From: Akkermansiaceae bacterium
GTDB taxonomy: Bacteria; Verrucomicrobiota; Verrucomicrobiia; Verrucomicrobiales; Akkermansiaceae
Length of the DNA stretch: 54,354 bases
Assembly (NCBI GenBank): GCA_021733795.1
Contig: JAIPKB010000012.1
Coordinates: 1-54,354, forward strand
Direction: 5' to 3'
Shown here: positions 1 through 8,600 of the stretch, piece by piece
How positions within the stretch are numbered: position 1 is the stretch's first letter
Layout of the letters: every line of letters begins with the position of its first letter
Position numbers and translations under genes: made by a program
The notes under the pieces: model-generated
Database searches by the model: none
What the model was told of the DNA's origin: nothing
What the model saw: only the letters and a program-made list of their open reading frames with translations

Positions 1-2
1 AT

Positions 3-1139
3 GACCCGGCGGTGGCCGGTCGCATCCTCGGCGAGGCTTACCTCCGTGGAGTCCTCTCCAAGGAGCCTGATTTCGATAAAACCGTCTTCTGGTGGAGCCG
101 GGCCTCCGATGTCGGCGACGTGCCCTCCGTCCTGCTCCTCGCCCGACTCTATGAGGGGCAGCTCGGCTTCCCCGACAAGAAGGACCCGAAGAAATCCCTT
201 GATTTCTACTCCAAGGCCGCCGGTCTCGGCAACAGCTCGGCGATGGTCGCCCTCGGTTCACGCCTGCTCAATGGTGAGGAAAAAAGCCGCAACGAAAAAA
301 TGGGCCGGGAATGGCTAAAAAAAGCGATCGAAAACAAGGAGACCAGCGCCTATCTCGCGCTCGGAGACTTCGAAGAGAATATCAAAAAGGACCCCAAGGC
401 GGCCCTTACCGCCTACGAACGCGGTCGCGATGCCGGGCAAGTGGACTGCATGCTCCGCACGGCTGAAGCCTACATCGAGGGCAAAGGCACCGAGAAGGAT
501 CCTACCCGGGGATTCGATGTCCTCGAAAGCGCTGCCAAAGCCGGCAGCCCGATGGCCCACTACCGCCTCGCCACCAAGCGCCTGAGCGGGGAAAAGCCGG
601 ACCTGCTTCTCGGCTATGGCCACCTTCTCGTCGCAGCCACCGGCGGCGTGGTGGATGCCCAGCACGATCTGGCCATGTTCTACATTTCGGGGAAGCTCGC
701 CGCCCAGGACGCCGCTGCGGGGGTCGCCTGGCTCACCCGCGCCTCCCAAGGTGGTAACGCCCAGTCTCAATTCGCCCTGGCCCGCCTGTATTTGGAAGGC
801 AGCGGCGTCAAGCAGAACGTGGCCAGCGCAGGGCAACTTTTCTCATTGGCCGCCAATCAGGGGCACGCGGGTGCCACCTTCGCCATCGCCCAGCTTCACG
901 GCAAGGGCATCGGCACGGACGCCAACCCGACCAAAGCCTGGGCGCTGGCCACCCTTGCCAGCGAGCGCGGTGAGGCGGGCGCCAAAGCCTACGCCGACGA
1001 GATTGACGCCAAGCTCGACGACCCCCAGCGTGCCGCCGCCAAAAAGGAACTCGAAGACATCAAGTCCGGCAAGCCCGCGGCAAAACCTGCCACCGAGGAC
1101 AAAGCCGCCCCTAAAAAACCGGCGACCGGGCCCAAGTAG
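3..1139 (+). CDS. Sel1-repeat (TPR-like) protein, 5' end outside window
   Basis: The reading frame is open to the left edge of the window, and the first residues (DPAVAGRILGEAYLRG) already read as part of a Sel1 repeat, so the true start is probably upstream. The protein is built of about eight Sel1-like units of 36-40 residues with the usual spacing of small residues (for example AQSQFALARLYLEGSGV and AGATFAIAQLHGKGIG). It ends in a Lys/Ala/Pro-rich tail after residue 345. Sel1 arrays form superhelical scaffolds for protein-protein contacts, often in envelope or signalling complexes. Nothing here identifies the partner. The GTG at 12 could serve as a start, but a repeat beginning at a start codon would be odd. 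Confidence 0.8.
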   Translation, partial: DPAVAGRILGEAYLRGVLSKEPDFDKTVFWWSRASDVGDVPSVLLLARLYEGQLGFPDKKDPKKSLDFYSKAAGLGNSSAMVALGSRLLNGEEKSRNEKMGREWLKKAIENKETSAYLALGDFEENIKKDPKAALTAYERGRDAGQVDCMLRTAEAYIEGKGTEKDPTRGFDVLESAAKAGSPMAHYRLATKRLSGEKPDLLLGYGHLLVAATGGVVDAQHDLAMFYISGKLAAQDAAAGVAWLTRASQGGNAQSQFALARLYLEGSGVKQNVASAGQLFSLAANQGHAGATFAIAQLHGKGIGTDANPTKAWALATLASERGEAGAKAYADEIDAKLDDPQRAAAKKELEDIKSGKPAAKPATEDKAAPKKPATGPK

Positions 1140-1195
1140 CCTCCCCGCCGCAGGCACCCAGCGGTGCCCCTCTTTGTTGCAGGCTCAGACCTCCC

Positions 1196-2878
1196 ATGAC
1201 ACCTCCGCCTCCTCCCCACGCCATCCGTCCTGGGTTTGAATCAGCCATCCATCGACTCAGAGAGGCGTTCTTTAGCCGAAACCCTTCCCGTTGGCCGCTC
1301 TATTCCCTCCCGCCGTTTGCCGACATCCTGGCTTTTCGCGCCCTCCCGATCCCCAGCTCCGAGCGCGTCGCCCACTATCCCGACGGGCCTGCCATGCTCG
1401 CCCGCCTCCGCAGCCTTGACGCCGTCCCCGCTGCCTCCCGGCAGCCGGATGGCGAAATCGATCCATTGATCCTGTTCGCGGCCGCTCTCTCCAAAAACTG
1501 GGAAGTCCCCTACTCGGTCGAAAACGTCGCCACCATGCCGTCGGACCCGGGCATCCTCGGAGCCGTGCTCGGCACCCTGGCCAACCCCAACCTCGTCCAC
1601 CCGGAGTATGCCGAAATGGCCGTGGAACTCGAACACGCGGTGATCCGCCAGATCGCCACCCAGACCGGCTGGGATCCGGCCATGGCCACCGGCATCTTCA
1701 CCCAGGGAGGCACCTTCTGCAACCTCTACGGCTACCTCCTCGGAATCCGGAAAAACCTCCCACTCGCCCGCGAATACGGACTCGAACACGGACTCGACTA
1801 CCGCATCATCAATTCCCAGGGTGGCCATTACTCCAACACCACCAACCTTTCCCTGTTGGGCGTCAATCTCCGCCGCAAGACCATCCGCATCCGGATCACC
1901 GACGACAACGACATGGACATGGCGGATCTCGAACGCCAACTCCGCGCCTGTTTCCAGTTGGGTTGCGTGGTCCCCACGATCATGCTCACCATGGGCACCA
2001 CCGATACCTTCGCCGTGGATCAGGTCAAACCGGTCCGCGACCTCTGTGACCGCCTCTGCGCCCAATACGAAATCACCGCCAAACCGCATCTCCACGTCGA
2101 TGCGGCAGTCGGTTGGCCGCTGATCTTTTTCCTCGACTACAATTTCGACCGCAATCCGCTCGAGATCAACGAGAGCACGCTTGCCGGTCTGCGGCGCAAC
2201 ACCGAGCGCTTCCGGGAACTCCGCCATGCGGACTCGTTTACCGTGGATTTCCACAAATGGGGCTACGTTCCCTACACCTCCAGCCTGGTGATGATCCGTG
2301 ATCGCAAGGATCTTGCCGCGCTGGAGCACGACCCGGAGAACTTCAGCTACTTCGAAAAGGACACCGAAGGGCAAACCCACCTCCATTCCACGATCGAGTG
2401 CTCCCGGGGCGGCGTGGGGGTATTCGCCGCCGCCACCAGCCTGCTCCATCTCGGAGTGGAGGGGCATCAGTTGCTGGTGGCCAACGCGCTGCAAACGGCG
2501 GGCTACTTCCGCCATCGTCTGGCCCAAACCCCGGGCGTGATGGTCCTGGCCCCGGCCAACCACGGCCCGAGTGCCAGCTTCCGGCTCTACGATCCCGCCA
2601 TCGTTGCCGATCCCGAAGCCGAATTCGCCCTTGAATACGACGTGCTGAACACCCCGGACTGGAGCGTGCGTGTGGCCCGCAACAACCAATACCACCGGCA
2701 GGCCTTCCTGCGCCGCGGCAAGCGCGGACTCTACACCAATTATGTGGCCAGCGCCGCCCACACCGATTACGACGCCCACGACCGCTACCGCATCCTACCT
2801 GGCGAGAAGGCGGTCTTCATGAACCCCCTCACCCGCTTTGAGCATATCGACGCGTTCATCGCCACCATCCACGGATGA
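1196..2878 (+). CDS. Pyridoxal-phosphate-dependent decarboxylase (group II)
   Basis: A 560-residue fold-type I PLP enzyme of the glutamate/aromatic amino-acid decarboxylase superfamily. Recognisable elements in order are the phosphate-binding TQGGT (about residues 169-173), a His in GGHYSNTTN (211) at the expected ring-stacking position, the PLP-pyridine Asp in HVDAA (302), and the Schiff-base Lys in DFHKWGY (354). The start at 1196 is the only ATG giving a normal N-terminus, 56 bases after the Sel1 gene. The substrate cannot be told from sequence. The N- and C-terminal regions are not those of classical GadB, so an aromatic or acidic amino-acid decarboxylase, or a distant Sphingosine-lyase-like member, all remain possible. 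Confidence 0.85.
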   Translation: MTPPPPPHAIRPGFESAIHRLREAFFSRNPSRWPLYSLPPFADILAFRALPIPSSERVAHYPDGPAMLARLRSLDAVPAASRQPDGEIDPLILFAAALSKNWEVPYSVENVATMPSDPGILGAVLGTLANPNLVHPEYAEMAVELEHAVIRQIATQTGWDPAMATGIFTQGGTFCNLYGYLLGIRKNLPLAREYGLEHGLDYRIINSQGGHYSNTTNLSLLGVNLRRKTIRIRITDDNDMDMADLERQLRACFQLGCVVPTIMLTMGTTDTFAVDQVKPVRDLCDRLCAQYEITAKPHLHVDAAVGWPLIFFLDYNFDRNPLEINESTLAGLRRNTERFRELRHADSFTVDFHKWGYVPYTSSLVMIRDRKDLAALEHDPENFSYFEKDTEGQTHLHSTIECSRGGVGVFAAATSLLHLGVEGHQLLVANALQTAGYFRHRLAQTPGVMVLAPANHGPSASFRLYDPAIVADPEAEFALEYDVLNTPDWSVRVARNNQYHRQAFLRRGKRGLYTNYVASAAHTDYDAHDRYRILPGEKAVFMNPLTRFEHIDAFIATIHG

Positions 2879-3036
2879 ACCCATCCGCACGCTCCTGGAA
2901 ACAACCGGCCCAGGGTCTTTCAACGATTTTCAGGTTTTCACACTTTTTTCCTTGATCTGCGCTTCCCATTTGGTTGGCTGTTGCGGCTCCTGTTTTCTCC
3001 GTCCTTTTCCGTCCTCCAAAAACCTTCTGATTCTCA

Positions 3037-3657
3037 ATGGATTTCCCCGAACCTGCCGAACACGAACCCGCTTTGATCCTGCCTCTCACCTGCAACCGCC
3101 GCCGCATCATCGGGTTACTCGGCCTCGCCGGGGCCGCCTATGTTTCCGGATCCGGCTCGTTGTCCGCCGCCACCGCCAACCGCATTGATCTGACGGGACT
3201 GTCACCCGAGTGGGTCGGGAAACAGGGGCAGACGCTCATCGACTACACCCGCTACATCTACTCGCTCAAGCTGCGCAATATCACCACCGAACAGGTGGTG
3301 GCCTCCCACGCCAAGTCCCATGGCTCGGTCTGGAACACCCTGCCACCGAAAGCATGGTGGAACCGCATCGCCTACACCCTCCGCGTGGTGGATCGGGTCG
3401 CGTTGCAACTGAAAATGCCGGTCAAGGAGATCCTTTCGGCGTATCGCAGCCCCTCCTACAACTCGGGCTGCTCAGGTGCCAGGGCCGGTTCCTGGCACCA
3501 GGCCAACGTCGCCATTGATGTGGTCTTTCCCGCGCGGCCTTCCACCGTGACCTCCATGACCCGCAATCTCCGTGACCGCGGCCTGTTCAAGGGCGGCGTC
3601 GGCGGCTACAGCAGTTTCACCCACATCGACACCCGCGGCCATAACATCAACTGGTAG
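3037..3657 (+). CDS. M15/DUF882-like peptidoglycan peptidase with Tat-type leader
   Basis: A 206-residue exported protein related to the YcbK/DUF882 and D-Ala-D-Ala carboxypeptidase M15 families. Residues 20-23 (NRRR) followed by a hydrophobic stretch resemble a twin-arginine leader. The metal-site pattern is visible as SWHQANVAID (His154, Asp161) and FTHID (His196). The preceding LSAYRSPSYN is the usual family signature. The likely role is cleavage or trimming of peptidoglycan cross-bridges in the periplasm. The long region before the double arginine (19 residues) is plausible for a Tat signal. An internal start is not needed because the ATG at 3037 lies just upstream of the motif. Metal dependence is inferred from the family. 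Confidence 0.75.
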   Translation: MDFPEPAEHEPALILPLTCNRRRIIGLLGLAGAAYVSGSGSLSAATANRIDLTGLSPEWVGKQGQTLIDYTRYIYSLKLRNITTEQVVASHAKSHGSVWNTLPPKAWWNRIAYTLRVVDRVALQLKMPVKEILSAYRSPSYNSGCSGARAGSWHQANVAIDVVFPARPSTVTSMTRNLRDRGLFKGGVGGYSSFTHIDTRGHNINW

Positions 3658-3703
3658 CGCTCCGGCCATCCGTCCCACCCGCAGGCAGGACCATCGCCGG
3701 GGA

Positions 3704-4597
3704 CTATTTCCCCATCAGCTGTTTGACCATCGCCGCATCCACATTGAAGGTGCCGGTGCCGGATGATTTCGGTGCCTGATTCTCCTGCACCTGGTATTCA
3801 AATGCCTTGATTGGTTTGACGCCCTCGACTTCCGCCAGCAGATAAACCCGGATCGTCATCGCCTCCGTGCCGGTCCCGCCCGGGAGCTTGCGGATGGCGT
3901 ATTGCACCTCATTGGGACCATCCACGGCACCGCCCGTCACGATCTCCGCGTCCTTGACGTTGGCAAACCGGTGGCGGCTGATCTTATTGATCTGCACCTT
4001 GACCTCCCGCCCCGGTGAAAACACGTAAACCTTGGCAATGTATTTCGCTGGCTTTGCCTGGATCGGACAATCCGGCACTTTCCCGGACGGCCGGGCCTCC
4101 GGCGTTTCGTTCAGATATTTCAAATCGCCCGCCGCCAATTCCCGCCTCACCTCGGGCAGAGCCTCCAGATTCACGAAATCCGCACGGTCATACAGCCACC
4201 TTCCTCCCTCGTTCACAAACGCCAACACCAACAAGTTGTCCGAGGGGGTGCCCCCAACCCCGAAATCAATCTTGCCGTAATACGAGGCCTTCGCGGTGGG
4301 GCCCTTCTGCCTCACCTCCAGAAACTTCAACCCCGTCAGCGGCGGCGGGGCGGCGGGCAGCATGAACACAGCCCCCGGAAACGGTTTCTTCTCAGACACG
4401 ATCCGGTTTCGCACCTCCATCCGCCGGTGACTGGCCGTCGTCCGTTGCCAGGCGGCGGAGTCCTTGCGGATCATTGCCTCCCGCCAAACCTGATAGGTTT
4501 TCTCCACGACCGGACGCAGGTTGTTGTCCTGTGCGCCGGAAATCGTCACCAACATGGCCGTTATGGCAAGAATATAGCGTTTCACGAGCGAAACCAT
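3704..4597 (-). CDS. Secreted protein of unknown function
   Basis: A 297-residue protein with an N-terminal signal peptide (MVSLVKRYILAITAMLVTIS, cleavage near Ala-Gln at 22-23). The frame stays open much further upstream, but that part is antisense to the alpha/beta-hydrolase gene and does not look like protein, so the ATG at 4597 is chosen. The mature part contains a pattern typical of proteins that test a residual or load-bearing domain (LVLAFVNEGGRWLYDRADFVNL), suggestive of an NTF2-like fold, but this is weak. No catalytic motif is seen. It is divergent from the hydrolase that starts at 4673, so the 75-base gap must hold both promoters. Confidence 0.7.
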   Translation of the reverse strand: MVSLVKRYILAITAMLVTISGAQDNNLRPVVEKTYQVWREAMIRKDSAAWQRTTASHRRMEVRNRIVSEKKPFPGAVFMLPAAPPPLTGLKFLEVRQKGPTAKASYYGKIDFGVGGTPSDNLLVLAFVNEGGRWLYDRADFVNLEALPEVRRELAAGDLKYLNETPEARPSGKVPDCPIQAKPAKYIAKVYVFSPGREVKVQINKISRHRFANVKDAEIVTGGAVDGPNEVQYAIRKLPGGTGTEAMTIRVYLLAEVEGVKPIKAFEYQVQENQAPKSSGTGTFNVDAAMVKQLMGK

Positions 4598-4672
4598 TGG
4601 ACAAAACCCCGGGTTTCGCAACAAACATTTCTCAGCGCGAGGCATCCGACCTCCCCCACGCCCGCCCCCCAC

Positions 4673-5536
4673 ATGAGCCATATCCTGCAAAGACTGCCCG
4701 TAATTGGCGAATCCCGCGACCGCAAGTTGCTTGAGGATGCCTCCTGTTACATCTACCGCCAGACGCCGCAGGGCGATCTGTTCGTCCACGTATTTCAGCC
4801 GAAGACGCCAGCCAACTCCCGCCGCCCGGCTGTTGTCTTTTTCCAAGGCGGGCTCTGGGATAATCCCATGGCCGCTCAATTCGCTCCGCAGTGCCTGCAT
4901 CTGGTCGATCATGGAGCCGTCGCCGTGGCCGTCGAAACCCGCATCTCCTCCAAACATGGCACCGGTCCGGTTGAGGCCATCGAGGACGCCCGTGAACTTA
5001 TCCGCTGGCTCCGGCAATACGCCGGAGCCCTCCAGATCGATCCGGCCCGCATCACCGCCTGCGGTGCGGCCGGCGGGGCCTTCCTCGCACTGCTCACCGC
5101 AATGCCCAAGGACAAACACCTGCCACCGGTGAACGAAGTCTCCTGCCGCCCGCAAGCCCTCGTGCTCTACAGCGCCATCGTCAATACCAAGCCCGGGACC
5201 CAGTTTGCCGGCCGTTTCCCGGATTTCAAGAGCGCCAAGTCCCTCAGCCCCGCCACCCTGGTTCGTTCCAAGCTTCCCCCTATGCTGTTTTTCCATGGTA
5301 CCGCAGACCGCATCACCCCCTTCGCGGAGGTCAGAAAATTCCGCCGCCGCCTCCGTTGGCACCGAAATATCTGCGAACTCGTCCAGTTCGAACGGGCCGA
5401 TCACAGCTTCTTCAATTTCAATGTCAACCAGGACCATTTTGAACTCAGCACAACCGCCCTGTGCCAGTTTCTCACGATACTCGGTCTGCTCGACCCAAAA
5501 TCGTCTTCTTCCGACGCTATCTTCACCGAGGACTAG
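4673..5536 (+). CDS. Alpha/beta-hydrolase-fold protein lacking the nucleophile serine
   Basis: A 287-residue protein resembling small BD-FAE/acetyl-esterase-like alpha/beta hydrolases. The oxyanion loop appears as FFQGGLWDN (about 56-64) where HGGGW is usual. The nucleophile elbow reads ITACGAAGGAF (127-137) where family members have GGSAGG, so the serine position is Ala132. The acid (HGTADRITPF) and the histidine (ADHSFF) are still present. The ATG at 4673 matches where homologous sequence begins, while the upstream extension is non-coding in appearance. The missing serine argues for a pseudoenzyme or an altered mechanism; a simple annotation as active esterase would be unsafe. Confidence 0.75.
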   Translation: MSHILQRLPVIGESRDRKLLEDASCYIYRQTPQGDLFVHVFQPKTPANSRRPAVVFFQGGLWDNPMAAQFAPQCLHLVDHGAVAVAVETRISSKHGTGPVEAIEDARELIRWLRQYAGALQIDPARITACGAAGGAFLALLTAMPKDKHLPPVNEVSCRPQALVLYSAIVNTKPGTQFAGRFPDFKSAKSLSPATLVRSKLPPMLFFHGTADRITPFAEVRKFRRRLRWHRNICELVQFERADHSFFNFNVNQDHFELSTTALCQFLTILGLLDPKSSSSDAIFTED

Positions 5537-5632
5537 CCCCTGTCGGCACTTCAATTGCCCTCACCGCGGCATTCGGCTTGCGCTGGTCCGCCGGACTCCT
5601 AGGATCTACCGCGCCACAGTGCCCGTCTCTTC

Positions 5633-8600
5633 ATGAACCGCATCTTCGTCGAAAAAAAGGCCACCTTCAATATCGAGGCCAAACACCTCCTCCACGAACT
5701 CAGGGAATCCCTCGACCTCTCCGGGTTGACCTCCGTTCGCATCATCCAACGCTACGATATGGATGACCTCAGTCTGGAGGAATTCACCACCGCCACCCGG
5801 TTGATCCTCTCCGAACCCCAGGTGGACGTCGCGACCACCACGCTCACCCTCGCACCCGGCGAAACCGCCTTCGCCGTGGAATACCTCCCCGGCCAGTTCG
5901 ACCAACGCGCGGACTCCGCCGCCCAATGCGTCCAGATCCTCACCGGCAAAGATCGCCCCTTCGTCGCCTCCGCGAAAATCATCGCCCTCAGCGGCAATGT
6001 CCTCTCTTCCGACCTTGATCGGGTCAAGGCCTTCGTCATCAACGCGGTTGACTCCCATGAGGTCCCCGTGGCGGCGGATTCCATCCGCCAAGCCCCCCAC
6101 CCACCGGCGGATGTGCGGATCCTAACCGCGTTTACCACCCAAGACCCCGCCGCCATCCGCGCTGAATACGGCCTGGCCATGTCCGCCGAAGACGTGGCCT
6201 TCTGCCAACACTATTTCAAAAACGAGGAACAACGCGACCCCTCCCTTACGGAAATCAGGATGTTGGACACCTATTGGTCCGACCACTGCCGCCACACCAC
6301 TTTTCTAACAAAGATCGAAAACGTCACCTTCGCCGATCCAGCCGGCCCCGCCGCCCGTGCCTGGGCGACCTATCAAGACGTCCGCACCAGCCTCGGCCTC
6401 GCTGAAAAACCCGTCACCCTGATGGACATCGCCCTCATCGGCATGAGGGAACTCAAAACCTCCGGCGAACTCGACAATCTGGAAGTCTCCGAGGAAATCA
6501 ACGCCGCCTGCATCGTCGTCCCGGTGGAAATTTCAAATCTGAAATCTGAAATTTCAAGTTCCCGCAGGGAGGACTGGCTCGTGATGTTCAAGAACGAGAC
6601 CCACAACCACCCCACCGAAATCGAACCTTTCGGCGGCGCGGCCACCTGCCTGGGCGGCTGTATCCGCGATCCGCTTTCCGGCCGCTCCTACGTCTATCAG
6701 GCGATGCGGGTCACCGGTGCCGGCAACCCGCTCACACCCTTTTCGGACACCCTCCCCGGCAAGCTCCCCCAGAAACGGATCTGCCAGATCGCCGCCCGTG
6801 GCTATTCGTCCTACGGCAATCAAATCGGATTGGCCACCGGGCAGGTCGCCGAAATCTATCACCCCGGCTACGTCGCCAAACGCCTCGAAATCGGTGCGGT
6901 TGTCGCCGCCACCCCACGGGCCAATGTTTTCCGCGGCACTCCCGCCACCGGCGATGCCATCCTCCTCATCGGCGGCCGCACCGGTCGCGACGGCGTCGGC
7001 GGAGCCACTGGCTCATCCAAAGAACACACCGATACCGCACTCGAAAACTCCGCCGAAGTCCAAAAAGGCTACGCCCCCACCGAACGCAAAATCCAACGTC
7101 TCTTCCGCAACCCGGAACTCGCCCGCAAAATCAAAATCTGCAACGACTTCGGAGCCGGCGGAGTTTCCGTAGCCATCGGCGAAATCGCCCCCTCGCTGGC
7201 CATCGACCTCGATGCCGTCCCTAGAAAGTATGATGGCCTCGACGGCACCGAGCTCGCCATCTCCGAGTCCCAGGAGCGGATGGCCGTTTGCGTGGACCCG
7301 GCGGATATCCCGTATTTCATCGCCGAGGCCGACAAGGAAAACCTCGAATGTGTGCGCGTGGCCACCGTCACCGACACCGGCCGCCTGATCATGACCTGGC
7401 GCGGCCGGACCATCGTCAACCTCTCCCGCGCCTTCCTCAACACCAATGGCGTTCAACAATCCACCAACGTCCACGTGGAGGCCCCCGTGGCGGCGGTTTC
7501 CAACCGCCAGGCCCAAACATCCACATCCCAAGGCTCAACGCTCCCCACTCACCTCGCCTCCCTCAACATCTGCTCCCAGCGCGGCCTCGGCGAGATGTTC
7601 GATGGCTCTGTCGGCGCGGGCACCGTCCTCTGGCCATTCGGTGGCAACCACCAGCTCACTCCTCCCGACGCCATGGTGGCCAAGCTGCCGTTGTTAGAAG
7701 GCGACACCGACGTCTGCACCTACATGAGCTGGGGTTTCAACCCGGACATCTCCTCATGGTCGCCTTTCCATGGTGCCGTCTATGCCGTGACCGAATCCGT
7801 CTGCAAGGCGGTCGCCGCCGGCGCGCGGCTTCCAGACATCCGGCTCACCCTCCAGGAATACTTCCCGAAACTCGGCACCGATCCCGCCCGCTGGGGGCTG
7901 CCTTTCGCAGCCCTGTTAGGAGCCTTCCACGCCCAACACTCGCTTCGCCTCGCCGCCATCGGTGGCAAGGACTCGATGTCCGGATCCTTCAACGACCTCG
8001 ACGTGCCGCCCACCCTCGTTTCCTTCGCCCTCGCCCCCGGCAAGGCCAGCCTCGCCCTGTCCCCCGAGTTCAAACAACCCGGCTCGATGGTCTCCCTGGT
8101 CACCACCCGCCGTGATGCCGACGACCTCCCGGACTTCGAGCACCTCAAACAAATCACCGAATCCCTCCATCAAGCCAACGCCACCGGCTCCCTGCTCGCT
8201 CTCCACCACATCGGCGGCGCGGGCATCGCCGCCGCCCTCGCCAAAATGACCTTCGGCAACCGCATCGGCTTCGTGGCGGCGGATTCCATCCGCCAAGCCC
8301 AATCCTCCACCCTCTTCACCGAGCGCTACTTCACCTTCCTCATCGAGCACACCACCGATCTCCCCGCCGACCTCGGAGCCATCCCAATCGGCCGCACCAC
8401 CGCCGAACCCATTCTCAACCTCGGTGCGGAAACCCACTCCCTAACCGACCTGCAACACGCTTGGGAATCCACCCTCGAACCGGTCTATCCCACCAAGCCG
8501 GAACTCTCGCCTATAAGTCCTATAGGTCCTATCAGTCCTATAGGTCCTACGAAATCACGCCACAAAGCCATCCTTCCCCGCGTCGTGATCCCCGCCTTCC

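Noticed and set aside
1241..2779. 512-codon open frame antisense to the PLP decarboxylase
   Set aside because: It mirrors the G+C-rich codon structure of the real gene on the other strand; its translation has no recognisable domain and the decarboxylase motifs are unmistakable.
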